A DNA stretch of 64,000 bases, from contig NZ_CDCE01000037.1 in NCBI RefSeq assembly GCF_000819805.1, forward strand, positions 1-64,000. Direction: 5' to 3'. Position 1 is the stretch's first letter; every line of letters begins with the position of its first letter. Positions 10,034 through 19,972 of the stretch are shown here, piece after piece. The translations under genes and the position numbers were made by a program. The stretch comes from Aeromonas diversa CDC 2478-85. GTDB lineage: Bacteria > Pseudomonadota > Gammaproteobacteria > Enterobacterales > Aeromonadaceae. The notes beneath the pieces are model-generated. The model was not told where the DNA came from and did no database searches. It worked only from the letters and a program-made list of their open reading frames with translations.

Positions 10034-13000
10034 GCCGGTTCCCCCTCACCATTCCCCAGCAGGGGCTCTGGTCAGCCCATCTGCTCAACGATGACAAGGC
10101 CATGTTCAACACGGCCGAGTGCATCGCCTTCGACGGCAGGGTAGACGCTGCCCTGTTGCAGCAGGCACTGTGGCAAGCGGTGCGCGAGTGTCAGGCGCTG
10201 CAGGGACATGTCGAGACCGATGGTGACGCCGTCTGCTTCGTGGCAGACGAGGCCCCCCTGGCCTGGCAGGTGCTCACCCTGAGTGGTGGCGAAGAGGCTG
10301 TCCGCGCCTGGGCCTGGGGCGATCTGCGCCGTCCGTTCGATCTCACCGGCGAGCCTCCCTGCCGCTTTGCCCTGCTGCGCGCAGAGGCCGGGGATTACCT
10401 CTACAGCTGCGTGCACCATATCGCCCTCGACGGCTTTGGCACCACCCTGCTGTTCCAGCGCGTCGCCGCCCTCTATGAGGCGGCCCTGGCGGGGGAGGAC
10501 GGGCCTGCCTCGCCCTTCGGCCGCCTCGATGAGGTGCTGGCCGAGGAGCGCCAGCGTGAAGAGAGCGGCAAGAACGCCGCCGCCCGCGACTTCTGGCTGA
10601 GCCAGTTGCAAGCCTGGCCTGCGGTGCGCAGCTTCAGTGCTACCCGCGCCCCCATCGCCGCCGAGTTTATTCGCGAGAGTCGCGCCTTCCCCCCGGCCCT
10701 GTGGCAGGCCTTGGTGCGGGTGGCCGACCAGCATCGCCTCGGCTGGCCCGATCTGCTGCTGGCCACCCTGGCCGGCCAGCTCTCCCTCGGAAGTCGCGAG
10801 CCCCATGCCCTGCTTGGCCTGATGATGATGAACCGCATCGGCTCGGCGTCGCTGACCGTGCCCTGCATGCAGATGAACATCACCCCCCTGGCGCTGACTT
10901 TGGAGGAGACGGGCGATCTGCTCGGCACCGCCCGCCAGGTGGCCGCCGCCAAGCGCGCGGTGCGCAAGCACCAGCACTACCGTTACGAGAGCCTGCGCCG
11001 GGATCTGGGGTTGGTGGGGGGCGATAAGCGTCTGTTCGGCCCCCTGGTCAATATCATGCCCTTCGATCATGCCCGCCGCTTCGGCCCCCTGAGCGCCCGT
11101 ACCCTCAGCATCAGTGCCGGACCGGTCGAGGATCTCACCATCGAGGTGCAGATGGGGGCTGACGGTGTGCCGACGCTGGATCTCGACGCCAACCCCGCCT
11201 GCTACTCCACCGCCGCGCTGGCCACCATCGCCGACACCCTGCTGACACTGCTGGGGCGCTGGCTGGCGCAGCCCGAGTTGAGCCTTGCGGCCCTCAAGGG
11301 CGCCTGGCTGGCCGAGGCGCGCGCGCATGCCCTCATCGCGGGGCCTGCAGAGGAGGCGATCGTGGTGCGCCCTGTGCTCGATGCACTGGCCCAGGTCGCT
11401 CGGGAGCACCCCGAGCGGGTGGCCCTCGAGCAGGGGGGGCGGCGCATCGGTTATGGGGCGCTGCAGCGCCGCTGCGAGCAGATGGCGGCCGCCCTGCAAG
11501 AGGCCGGGGTCCTGCCCGGTGAGCGGGTGGGGGTCATGCTCTCGCGCAGCCCCGAGGCGGTCATGGTCCAGCTCGCCATCCTGATGGCCGGCGCCGTCTA
11601 TGTGCCCCTCGACCCCGATCAGCCCGGCGAGCGCCAGGGGCACATAGTGCGTCTGGGAGAGATCGCCACCCTCATCACCGAAGAGGCGTATCGCCATACC
11701 CTGGCGCCCATCTTTGGCGGCCGTGTGCTGCCGGTGAGCGAACTGGTGAGCGAAGACCGCCTCTGGCTGGCACCGAGTGAGGCGACGTCCGCCTACCTGA
11801 TGTTTACCTCGGGCAGCACGGGCCTGCCCAAGGGGGTAGCGGTGGGGCACGGGGCCCTCAACCACTTCGCGGCGGCGGCGCGGTGCCGCTATCGACTGCA
11901 GGCGGGGGCGCGGGTGCTGCAGTTTGCCCCCTTCAACTTCGACGCCAGCATCGAGGAGGTGTTTGCCACCCTGAGTGCCGGCGCCACCCTGGTGCTGCGC
12001 ACCGACGCCCTGCTCGATTCCATACCCGCCTTCGTCGAGGGGATTGAGACCCTGGCCATCAGCCATCTGGATCTTCCCACCGCCTTCTGGAACGAGTGGG
12101 TGGTTGCCCTGGGGGCCGGGCTGGTCGGGATTCCGGCTCCGCTCGAGGTGGTGATCATCGGGGGGGAGGCCGTCTATCCGGAGCAACTCGCCCAGTGGCA
12201 ACGCCAGGGGCGGCGCGACGTGCGCCTCATCAACACCTATGGCCCCACCGAGACGACCGTGGTGGTGACCAGCCAGGATCTGCAAGAGGAAGATCCCGCC
12301 CAGGTCCAGCTGCCCATCGGTCTGCCCCTGCCGGGGATGCAGGCCCTGATCCTGGGTGAGGGGGATCTCCCCGCCGAGGAGGGGGAGCTGGTGCTGCTCG
12401 GTCCCCAACTGGCCGACGGCTATGTGGGCGGAGTCAGCGGCAGCTTCGACTCGCTTCGGGTCGGCAATGAAGAGCGCCGCGTCTATCGCACCGGGGATCG
12501 GGTGCGTTGGGAGGGGCGCTTCGTCTATCTGGGACGACGCGACAACGAGTTCAAGATAAGCGGTTATCGCATCCAGCCCGGCGAGGTGGAGGCGAGGCTG
12601 CTGGCCCTGCCCGGCGTCGATGAGGCCTGTGTGCAGGGGGTGAGCGAGGGGAGCGTACGCCGCTTGGTGGCCTTCGTGGCCGGCAGCGAGCGAGACAGCC
12701 GCGCCATCAAGGGGCAGCTGGCCCGGGCGCTGCCCGCCGCCATGATCCCGACCGACTATCGCCACTACGACAGGCTGCCGCGTACCGGCTCGAACAAGAT
12801 TGACCGCAAGGGGCTGCTGGCCGACTACCTGAGTAGCGAGACCCGGGTGACGATGGAGAGCGAGACCCAGGGGAAGGTGGCGGCCATCTGGCAGCAGATC
12901 CTGGGCATTGGTGCCATCACCCCCACCGACAACTTCTTCGAGCTGGGGGGGCAATCCTTGCAGACCATCCAGATAGTGAACCGGTTGGCGGCCGAGTTTG

Positions 13001-13113
13001 GCCTGCAGGTCAAGGTGTCGGATCTCTTCGATCACCCCTGTCTCGATGATTTTTGTCGTTTCCTCGACGGCCAGCAGGTCGCAGAGGAGGAGAGTGTGGA
13101 GATGGTGTGGTGA
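10030..13113 (+). CDS. amoF: NRPS AmoF: condensation-adenylation-thiolation, lysine-like code
   Basis: A 1027-aa NRPS starting at the GTG that overlaps the amoB stop. The condensation domain carries HHIALDG (from residue 129). The adenylation domain has [10 protein letters not shown] (from 593) and FDAS with the binding-pocket aspartate at 638. The thiolation domain has LGGQSLQ with Ser976. Reading the ten pocket positions by eye against GrsA gives D-A-E-D-I-G-T-V-V-K. The two acidic pocket residues fit a basic substrate, and lysine is a known amonabactin component. There is no thioesterase domain, unlike EntF. It should condense DHB from AmoB onto lysine. Substrate assignment is inference. 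Confidence 0.93.
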   Translation: MSRFPLTIPQQGLWSAHLLNDDKAMFNTAECIAFDGRVDAALLQQALWQAVRECQALQGHVETDGDAVCFVADEAPLAWQVLTLSGGEEAVRAWAWGDLRRPFDLTGEPPCRFALLRAEAGDYLYSCVHHIALDGFGTTLLFQRVAALYEAALAGEDGPASPFGRLDEVLAEERQREESGKNAAARDFWLSQLQAWPAVRSFSATRAPIAAEFIRESRAFPPALWQALVRVADQHRLGWPDLLLATLAGQLSLGSREPHALLGLMMMNRIGSASLTVPCMQMNITPLALTLEETGDLLGTARQVAAAKRAVRKHQHYRYESLRRDLGLVGGDKRLFGPLVNIMPFDHARRFGPLSARTLSISAGPVEDLTIEVQMGADGVPTLDLDANPACYSTAALATIADTLLTLLGRWLAQPELSLAALKGAWLAEARAHALIAGPAEEAIVVRPVLDALAQVAREHPERVALEQGGRRIGYGALQRRCEQMAAALQEAGVLPGERVGVMLSRSPEAVMVQLAILMAGAVYVPLDPDQPGERQGHIVRLGEIATLITEEAYRHTLAPIFGGRVLPVSELVSEDRLWLAPSEATSAYLMFTSGSTGLPKGVAVGHGALNHFAAAARCRYRLQAGARVLQFAPFNFDASIEEVFATLSAGATLVLRTDALLDSIPAFVEGIETLAISHLDLPTAFWNEWVVALGAGLVGIPAPLEVVIIGGEAVYPEQLAQWQRQGRRDVRLINTYGPTETTVVVTSQDLQEEDPAQVQLPIGLPLPGMQALILGEGDLPAEEGELVLLGPQLADGYVGGVSGSFDSLRVGNEERRVYRTGDRVRWEGRFVYLGRRDNEFKISGYRIQPGEVEARLLALPGVDEACVQGVSEGSVRRLVAFVAGSERDSRAIKGQLARALPAAMIPTDYRHYDRLPRTGSNKIDRKGLLADYLSSETRVTMESETQGKVAAIWQQILGIGAITPTDNFFELGGQSLQTIQIVNRLAAEFGLQVKVSDLFDHPCLDDFCRFLDGQQVAEEESVEMVW

Positions 13114-13127
13114 GGGAGCACAGCGAG

Positions 13128-13874
13128 ATGAGATGGCAGTTTGACGGCAAACGGGTCTGGGTGACGGGGGCGGGGCGCGGCATAGGTCGCGCCGTGGCCG
13201 AACAGTTTGTGGCGGCGGGGGCCACTGTGGTGGGGCTCGATCTCCACTTCCCCGAGCCCCCTTACACCTACGGGGTGCGCGAGCTCGATTTGCGCGACGG
13301 GGCCGCGGTCAGCCGCTGCGCCGCCGAGCTCCTCGAGGAGGGGCTCGATGTGCTGGTTAACGCCGCCGGCGTGCTGCGCCTGGGGAGTCTCGAGCACCTC
13401 AGCGATGAGGATTGGCACGACTGCATGGGGGTCAATGCGGGGGCGGTCTTCTCCCTGCTGCGCGCCGTCACCCCCCACTTCAAGGGGTTGGGGCGGGGCA
13501 GCATAGTGACGGTGAGCTCCAACGCGGCCCACGTACCGCGCATGCAGATGGCCGCCTACTGCGCCTCCAAGGCGGCGGTAAGCAGCCTGACCCGGACCGC
13601 CGGGCTGGAGCTCGCCCCCTTCGGGGTGCGGGTCAACCTGGTCTCACCGGGTTCGACCGATACCCCCATGCTGCGGGGCATGCTACCCGATGAGGGGGCG
13701 CTGAGCCGCACCATCGCCGGCCTGCCGGAGCAGTTCAAGCTGGGGATCCCCTTGGCCAAGCTGGCGAACACGGCGGAAGTCGCCGCCGCCGTCCTCTTCC
13801 TGGCCTCGGATCTGGCCAGCCATATCACACTACAAGACCTGGTGGTCGACGGTGGCGCCACCCTCGGCGCCTGA
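13128..13874 (+). CDS. amoA: 2,3-dihydro-2,3-dihydroxybenzoate dehydrogenase (EntA-type)
   Basis: A 248-aa short-chain dehydrogenase, the same length as EntA. It oxidises 2,3-dihydro-DHB to DHB with NAD. Seen are the cofactor loop VTGAGRGIGRA, the NAAG motif as VNAAGVL, the catalytic serine stretch SIVTVSSNAAH, the active-site AAYCASKAAV (YxxxK), and the late RVNLVSPGSTDTPM. I chose the ATG with GGGAG upstream and the EntA-like length. A GTG at 13110 overlapping the amoF stop is the alternative. Splitting the DHB genes by an NRPS gene differs from entCEBA in E. coli. Confidence 0.94.
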   Translation: MRWQFDGKRVWVTGAGRGIGRAVAEQFVAAGATVVGLDLHFPEPPYTYGVRELDLRDGAAVSRCAAELLEEGLDVLVNAAGVLRLGSLEHLSDEDWHDCMGVNAGAVFSLLRAVTPHFKGLGRGSIVTVSSNAAHVPRMQMAAYCASKAAVSSLTRTAGLELAPFGVRVNLVSPGSTDTPMLRGMLPDEGALSRTIAGLPEQFKLGIPLAKLANTAEVAAAVLFLASDLASHITLQDLVVDGGATLGA

Positions 13875-13889
13875 CCCCGGAGAGACACG

Positions 13890-16800
13890 ATGAACAACAT
13901 GATAGGGCTGCTCAAGCAGCTGGAGCGTCAGGGGGTGAAGCTGGCCCTCAACGAGAAGGGGCAACTGGTCTCCCAGTCGAGCAAGGAGGCACTCACCCCC
14001 GCCATCGGCGCCCTCATCCGCGAGCACAAGGAGGCGCTGGTGCGCTGCCTGAGTGCCCGCACGGCCTTTGAGGCCCCCATCGAGGCGCAGGGGCTGGCGG
14101 TGGGGCCGCTCTCCTCCTCCCAGAGCGGGCTCTGGTTTATCGAGCAGTACGAGGAGAGCTCGCACCTTTACAACATGCCGGTCTACTTCCGGGTGCGCGG
14201 TGAGCTCGACACGGCGGCGCTGGAGTTTGCCTTCGACAGCCTGTTTGCCCGTCACCCCAGCCTGCGTACCCGCTTCGTGCGTGACGAGGCGGGGCGGGGC
14301 CGTCAGGAGATCCTGCCCCACACCCCCTTCACCCTGACCATAGAGGAGGTGAGCGAGCGTTCTGTGGCCGAGCGCGAGGCCTATGTGGCGCGGCGGGTGT
14401 GCGAGGAGATAGAGCGCCCCTTCTCCCTCACCCGGGGGGATCTGACCCGGGTGCACCTGATCCGGGTGCAGCCCCGGGAGCATGTGCTGCTTATCACCCA
14501 GCATCACATCATCTCCGACGGCTGGTCGGTCAAAAACCTCTTTGCCGACCTCAAGCCGGCCTTCCTCGCCTTCCAGGCCGGGCAGGCCCATGCCCCGGCG
14601 CCGCTGGCCCTCAACTACCTCGATTATGCCCACTGGTTTAACTCCCCCCGCTTTCTCGACTACCACGCCGAGTTTCGCCCCTTCTGGGTCGAGCGGCTGC
14701 AGGGAAGCCCCGAGGTGCACGGGCTGCCTCTGGATAAGCCCAGGCCCGCCCATCAAGAGAGCGGCGGCGAGCTGGTCTTCTCGACCATAGACAACGGGCT
14801 CTGGGCCCGCTTCAAGCGCCTGTGTCAGCGTCACAACACTTCCAGCTTCATCGGCCTGCACGCCCTCTTCGCCCTGCTGATGGTGCGCCAGAGCGCCGAG
14901 CGGGAGCTGGTGATCGGCACCCCGCTCGCCTATCGGGAGCGCCACGAGATAGAGTCTCTGGTGGGCTTTTTCGTCAACACACTGGTGCTGCGGACCCGCA
15001 TCGAGGGGAATCCGAGCTTTATCGACTACCTGCAGCAGTGCCGGGAGGAGGATCTGGCGGCCTTCGATCACCAGCTCTACCGCTTCGAGGCGCTGGCCGA
15101 GGCGATCGGCGCCGATCGCACCACCGCTATCAACCCCATCTTCCAGATCATGCTGGTCTATCAGGCCAAGGTGGACTTTGACGATCTCATCCCGGGCTGC
15201 CGCATGGTGGAGGAGACCTCTCCCGTGCTCCCCGCCAAGACCGACATCTCGGTCAAGGTGACCGAGCTGATGGACTCGGTCAGGGTGGACTGGCTGTTTG
15301 CCACCGCCCTGTTCGAGCGCGAGACCATAGAGGCCTATGCCGACCGCCTGCTGCACCTGATGGGGGCGGTGCTCGAGGCGCCGGAGAGCCCGGTGTGGCA
15401 GTTGCCGCTGGAGGAGGGGCTAGAGGCGCGCGTTGGCGCCGAGCTGGCCACCCTGCCCAAGGAATACCCGAGCCGCGACACCCTGCTCGGCCACATAGAG
15501 CAGGCGGCGCGCCGGCGACCCCTGGGGGTGGCGGTGTGCGACCATGATGGCGCCCTGACCTATGCCGAGCTGGAGCACAGGGCCAACCGGCTGGCCCACT
15601 GGCTGCAAGCCCGCGGGGTGAAAGCGGGGGCGGCCGTCGGCATTCAGGCCCGGCGCGAGTCGGCCTTCGTGGTGGCCCTGCTCGCCTGCTGGAAGGCCGG
15701 CGCCGCGTATGTGCCGCTCGATCCCGCCTATCCTGCCGAGCGCCTCGCCCATATTATCTCGGATGCGGCCATTCCCCTGGTGCTGGGGGGCGCTCCCGAC
15801 CCGCGCCTTGGCGTGGCGTGCGAGCGTCGGGGCATCGCCTACCAGCCGCTGGGCGAGCTGGCGTTGCACGAGCCGAGCCCGCAGGGTGCCGAGCCCCCGC
15901 ACTGCCCCCGCGACGCTGGCATGCTGGCCCAGATCATCTACACCTCGGGCACCACTGGCCTGCCCAAGGGGGTCATGGTGGAGCAGGGGGGCCTGCTCAA
16001 TCTGATGAGGGATCACCAGGCGCGCCTCGAGCTGGCGCCGGAGGGGGCCATGCTCAACTGCATGTCTCTCTCGTTCGATGCGGGCAACATGACCACCCTG
16101 CTTCCCCTCTATTGCGGCGCCGCCCTGCACTTCGCCGAGCCCGGTGAAGGGGTGATCGAAGAGGCCATTGCCCGGGGCGCCAGCCACCTGATCCTGCCCA
16201 CGGCCCTGCTGGCCAACCTGACTCCCCCCGCGAGTCTCGGCGCTGTCCGTGCCATCGGTGTGGGGGGCGAGGCGTGCCCCGAGCGCCTGGTCGAGCGCTG
16301 GGGCGACCGGGTGGCCCTGCACAACATGTATGGCCCGACCGAGTGCACGGTGACGGCCCTCTCGACCCGGCTGCGCCCCGGTGAACCCATCACCATAGGG
16401 CGTCCGGTACAGGGGATCCGGGCCGTGATCCTCGATGAAACGGGCCACCCCGTGCCTGCCGGCGTGCCGGGAGAGCTCTGTCTGGCGGGCCTTGGGCTGG
16501 CCCGGGGCTACCTCAACCTGCCCGAGCGCACCAGAGAGGCCTTCATCACCTGCACCTTGGCGGGGAGCGAGGTGCGCCTCTATCGCACCGGGGATCGGGC
16601 GCGGCTGCGCCGGGATGGGCAGTATGCGTACCTGGGTCGCCTCGATGAGCAGATCAAGCTAAGAGGCTATCGCATCGAGCCCGGCGAGATAGAGAGTCGT
16701 CTGGCCGAGCTCTGCCCGGCCATCGGCCAGATCAAGGTGGTGGTGATGCAGGGGCGCCTGGTGGCCTATGCCACGCAGCAAGGGGGCGAGACCCCCGACC

Positions 16801-18467
16801 CCGAGGCCCTGTTGCAACAGGCGGGCACCCTGCTGCCCGAGTACATGGTACCGGCGCGGCTGTGCTGGCTGGAGAGCATGCCCCTGACCCCTAACGGCAA
16901 GCTGGATCTGCGCCGCCTGCCCCCCATAGAGTGGCAGGAGAGCCGCGCCGAGCCGGATTCGGCGCTCGAGCGTCAGGTGCTCGGGATCTGGCAGGCGGTG
17001 CTCAAGCAACCGCTCGGGGTGGAGGATGACTTCTTCCGCCTGGGGGGCGACTCCATCCTGAGCATTGCCCTCACCACCCGGCTGCGGGAGGCGGGGCTGC
17101 ACTGCAGCGTCAAGGAGGTGTTCGAGGCCAAGACGGTGCGCCGCCTCTGCCGCCTGCTCGGTACCTCCCGGGCCCAGGCTCGCAGCGAGCAGGGGCTGCT
17201 CGAGGGGGAATTCCCCCTGCATCCGATTCAGCACTGGTTCTTCGAGCAGGGGTATGAGCGCGCCGAGCACTGGAACCAGGGGGTGATAGTGCGCCTGCCG
17301 GCCGGCATCGAGGATGACCGGCTCAAGGCACTGCTTCGTGTCCTGCGCGATCACCACGATGCCCTGCGCCTGGCGGTGACGCCCCGGGGGCAGAGCTACC
17401 TCAAGGCGCTGCCCCTGCCACCCCTGCACCGCATCGATGCCGCCGGGCTCGATGACGCGGCCCTGCAGGGACGGCTCACCGCCCTGCAACAGGGGTTCGA
17501 TCCCGCCAGCGGTCACACCCTGGCCTGGGCGCGCGTGCACAACCTGCTCGTGGAAGGAGAGCGGGTCGAGGGGCTCTTCATGGCCCTGCACCACCTGGTG
17601 ACTGACGCCGTCTCCTGGCGCATCCTGGTCGATGATTTGGCCCGCCTCGGCCGTGGCGAGTCGCTGGGGGAGAAGGGGAGCAGCTATCGCCAGTGGGGCG
17701 AGGGGCTCACCGCCTACGCGGCGCAGGCGGCGCAGCAGCTCCCCTTCTGGCGTGCCCAGCTGCTGACCGCCTCGGCCCCCCTGCTGGCGGAGCGCGCAGT
17801 AGACGGGCGGGCGGCGGCCGCCTTGCTGCGGCTGGACAGGGAGACTACGGCCCGTCTCATCGACGAGGCGAATCGCCCCTTCGAGAGCCGGGTGGCCGAG
17901 CTGCTGCTCGCCGCCCTGATGCGCACCCTGCGCGAGCTGGGGTACGGGGAGCGCCACACCCTGATGCTCGAGGGGCACGGGCGTGAGGCGATCGCCCCGG
18001 ATCTCGATGTCAGCCGCACCGTGGGCTGGTTTACCAGCACCTACCCCCTGGCCTTGCAGGATAGGAGTGACTGGGCGGCGTCGCTGCAAGCTATCAAGGG
18101 GCTGCTAAGGTCGGTGCCAGACAAGGGGGTGGGCTTTAACGTGCTGCGAAGCCACCATCCCGAAGGGAAAACGCTGCCCCTGGCCCCCATCCTCTTTAAC
18201 TACCTGGGGGTCTCCCATCGGGAGGCGGCCAGCCCCTGGCAGCCGTTGCCGGTGGCGCCGGGTCGCCCGTCCGATCCCGATAACCTGCCCCCCGAGCTCA
18301 TCAGCCTGCACGGCGGCGTCTTCGATGGTGAGCTGACCCTGCGTCAGGTGGGCTCGCTCAACGGGGCCGCGAGCAAGGCGCTGATGGCGCGCTTCGAGGG
18401 CAACATCAGGGCCCTGGTTGCCTATTGCTGCGAGCAGGCCCAAAGCCCGGCAGAGGTGATGGCATGA
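13890..18467 (+). CDS. amoG: NRPS AmoG: docking-condensation-adenylation-thiolation-epimerization
   Basis: A 1525-aa NRPS with GGAG before the ATG. The first 55 or so residues resemble a TubC-type N-terminal docking domain (IGLLKQLERQGVKLALNEKG). Condensation: HHIISDG from 205. Adenylation: YTSGTTGLPKG from 684, pocket aspartate at 730. Thiolation: LGGDSIL with Ser1055. The last domain is epimerization: HHLVTDAVSW from 1234 and VGWFTSTYP from 1378. My hand-read pocket code is D-A-M-I-G-G-M-V-T-K, which matches no common code I know; two glycines suggest a large pocket. Amonabactins contain phenylalanine or tryptophan, reported as D forms, so an aromatic D-residue module fits. No thioesterase follows. 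The stop overlaps the amoH start. Confidence 0.93.
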   Translation: MNNMIGLLKQLERQGVKLALNEKGQLVSQSSKEALTPAIGALIREHKEALVRCLSARTAFEAPIEAQGLAVGPLSSSQSGLWFIEQYEESSHLYNMPVYFRVRGELDTAALEFAFDSLFARHPSLRTRFVRDEAGRGRQEILPHTPFTLTIEEVSERSVAEREAYVARRVCEEIERPFSLTRGDLTRVHLIRVQPREHVLLITQHHIISDGWSVKNLFADLKPAFLAFQAGQAHAPAPLALNYLDYAHWFNSPRFLDYHAEFRPFWVERLQGSPEVHGLPLDKPRPAHQESGGELVFSTIDNGLWARFKRLCQRHNTSSFIGLHALFALLMVRQSAERELVIGTPLAYRERHEIESLVGFFVNTLVLRTRIEGNPSFIDYLQQCREEDLAAFDHQLYRFEALAEAIGADRTTAINPIFQIMLVYQAKVDFDDLIPGCRMVEETSPVLPAKTDISVKVTELMDSVRVDWLFATALFERETIEAYADRLLHLMGAVLEAPESPVWQLPLEEGLEARVGAELATLPKEYPSRDTLLGHIEQAARRRPLGVAVCDHDGALTYAELEHRANRLAHWLQARGVKAGAAVGIQARRESAFVVALLACWKAGAAYVPLDPAYPAERLAHIISDAAIPLVLGGAPDPRLGVACERRGIAYQPLGELALHEPSPQGAEPPHCPRDAGMLAQIIYTSGTTGLPKGVMVEQGGLLNLMRDHQARLELAPEGAMLNCMSLSFDAGNMTTLLPLYCGAALHFAEPGEGVIEEAIARGASHLILPTALLANLTPPASLGAVRAIGVGGEACPERLVERWGDRVALHNMYGPTECTVTALSTRLRPGEPITIGRPVQGIRAVILDETGHPVPAGVPGELCLAGLGLARGYLNLPERTREAFITCTLAGSEVRLYRTGDRARLRRDGQYAYLGRLDEQIKLRGYRIEPGEIESRLAELCPAIGQIKVVVMQGRLVAYATQQGGETPDPEALLQQAGTLLPEYMVPARLCWLESMPLTPNGKLDLRRLPPIEWQESRAEPDSALERQVLGIWQAVLKQPLGVEDDFFRLGGDSILSIALTTRLREAGLHCSVKEVFEAKTVRRLCRLLGTSRAQARSEQGLLEGEFPLHPIQHWFFEQGYERAEHWNQGVIVRLPAGIEDDRLKALLRVLRDHHDALRLAVTPRGQSYLKALPLPPLHRIDAAGLDDAALQGRLTALQQGFDPASGHTLAWARVHNLLVEGERVEGLFMALHHLVTDAVSWRILVDDLARLGRGESLGEKGSSYRQWGEGLTAYAAQAAQQLPFWRAQLLTASAPLLAERAVDGRAAAALLRLDRETTARLIDEANRPFESRVAELLLAALMRTLRELGYGERHTLMLEGHGREAIAPDLDVSRTVGWFTSTYPLALQDRSDWAASLQAIKGLLRSVPDKGVGFNVLRSHHPEGKTLPLAPILFNYLGVSHREAASPWQPLPVAPGRPSDPDNLPPELISLHGGVFDGELTLRQVGSLNGAASKALMARFEGNIRALVAYCCEQAQSPAEVMA

Positions 18468-19927
18468 GCGCCGTGAACGGGGGCCTGGCCTCTGCCGATC
18501 TGGCCGGCAGCCTGCGGGCTCGCCTCGAGGCAAACCCCGACGCCCCGGCCATCACCATGGGAGGGCAAACCCTGAGCTATGGGGCGCTCATTGAGCGGGT
18601 CGGCCAGATAGCGGGGCTGCTCGAGGGGCTGGCGGTCGGGGAGCGGGTGGGCCTCTATCTCACCCGCTCACCGGATCTGGTGGCAAGCCTTCTGGCCTGT
18701 CTGCGCCTGGGGCTGACCTTTGTGCCTCTGGATCCCGCCTTCCCGGCGGCGCGTCTCGAGACGATTGCCCGGCGGGCCCGTCTCTCGGCCCTCTTGTGCG
18801 ACGGCGAAGGGGGGCCGGATGTGGGCATCCCCAGGCTGGCGCTGAGTGGCGCCGGCTTGGGGAGCGCGGATCACTGGCCCCGGGTCGACGACGGGGTGGC
18901 GGCCTACATGATGTTCACCTCGGGCTCCACCGGCGAGCCCAAGGGGGTGGTGATAAGCCGTCGCGCCCTGCACCGTTTCCTGAGCGCGATTGCCGAGCGC
19001 CTCGGTCTCACCCCTGAGTGTCACTGGCTCTTTATCACCACATCGGCCTTTGATATCTCCCTGCTCGAGATGTTGGGCCCCCTTTGGGGCGGGGGGCGAC
19101 TGACGGTGGCCAGCGGCGAGGAGCACAAGGATCCCATGAAGATCCTGGCCCTGCTCGAGGGGGACGCCAGCCTCAACTGGTTGCAGGCGACCCCCGCCAG
19201 TTGGCGCATGCTGCTCAAGGCGGGTTGGCAAGGCACTGAGAACCTCACCGCCCTGTGCGGAGGGGAGGCCCTCGACCCCGGGCTTGCCGCCGAGCTGTGC
19301 CGGCGCACCCTGCGCCTGTGGCACTGCTACGGTCCGACCGAGGCCACCGTCTGGTCTATGGTCGGTGAGGTGACGAGCGCCGCGGGAGAGGTGACCCTGG
19401 CCAATAGCCTGCCCGGCTATCGCCACTGGGTCATCGACGAGAGCGGGGCGGCCATCGAGCGGGGGGAGGGGGAGCTCTGTATCGAGAGCGAGGCCCTCTT
19501 CGACGGCTACTGGGAGCGGCCCGATCTTGGCGAGGCGGCCCAGCTGACTCACGCCGGCCGTCGCCTCTATCGCACCGGGGACCGGGTCCGCCGGCTGGGG
19601 GCGGATCGTTTCCTCTATCTCGGACGCCGCGACGATCAGGTCAAGCTGCGCGGCTTTCGTATCGAGCTGGGAGAGGTAGAGGCGGCCCTGCGGCGCCAGA
19701 GCGGGGTGCAGGAGGCGGCGGTGCGTCTCTGGGGCGAGGGGGACGAAGCCATGTTGGTGGGGTATGTGGAGGCCAAAGCCGGTGCCTCGTTGAGCCGCCC
19801 CGCCCTGCGCCGGGGACTGCAGGCCATCTTGCCCTACTACATGGTGCCGGCCCGCCTCATGTTGCTGCCCACCCTGCCCAAGGGCGGCAGCGGCAAGATA
19901 GACAGAAAGGCGCTGCCCCTTCCTTAA
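18464..19927 (+). CDS. amoH: Stand-alone NRPS adenylation protein, glycine-like code
   Basis: A 487-aa single adenylation domain overlapping the amoG stop by four bases (ATGA). Core motifs are FTSGSTGEPKG (TSG from residue 152), FDISLLEMLGP (pocket aspartate 197), LQATPASWRM, CYGPTEATVWS, YRTGDRV, LGRRDDQVKLRG and the final GGSGKIDRKALPLP. The protein stops there: no carrier and no condensation domain. The pocket code read by eye is D-I-L-Q-L-G-C-V-W-K, one or two positions from the classic glycine code. Known amonabactins occur with and without glycine, which fits an enzyme loading glycine in trans. Which carrier it serves is not evident. Confidence 0.92.
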   Translation: MSAVNGGLASADLAGSLRARLEANPDAPAITMGGQTLSYGALIERVGQIAGLLEGLAVGERVGLYLTRSPDLVASLLACLRLGLTFVPLDPAFPAARLETIARRARLSALLCDGEGGPDVGIPRLALSGAGLGSADHWPRVDDGVAAYMMFTSGSTGEPKGVVISRRALHRFLSAIAERLGLTPECHWLFITTSAFDISLLEMLGPLWGGGRLTVASGEEHKDPMKILALLEGDASLNWLQATPASWRMLLKAGWQGTENLTALCGGEALDPGLAAELCRRTLRLWHCYGPTEATVWSMVGEVTSAAGEVTLANSLPGYRHWVIDESGAAIERGEGELCIESEALFDGYWERPDLGEAAQLTHAGRRLYRTGDRVRRLGADRFLYLGRRDDQVKLRGFRIELGEVEAALRRQSGVQEAAVRLWGEGDEAMLVGYVEAKAGASLSRPALRRGLQAILPYYMVPARLMLLPTLPKGGSGKIDRKALPLP

Positions 19928-19933
19928 AACAAA

Positions 19934-19960
19934 AAAGCCCGCGACAGCGGGCTTTCTCTT
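19934..19960. terminator. Bidirectional terminator between amoH and the binding-protein gene
   Basis: AAAGCCCGC and GCGGGCTTT with a GACA loop, A-rich on one side and TTTCTCTTTT on the other. It lies 6 bases after the amoH stop and just downstream of the convergent binding-protein gene. Confidence 0.9.
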
Positions 19961-19972
19961 TTGGGGGCGGGA

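Noticed and set aside
10072-13035. Long minus-strand open frame (987 codons) opposite amoF, and similar long frames opposite amoC, amoE, amoG and amoH
   Set aside because: They mirror GC-rich codon bias of the real genes, have no recognisable domains and no sensible ribosome sites.
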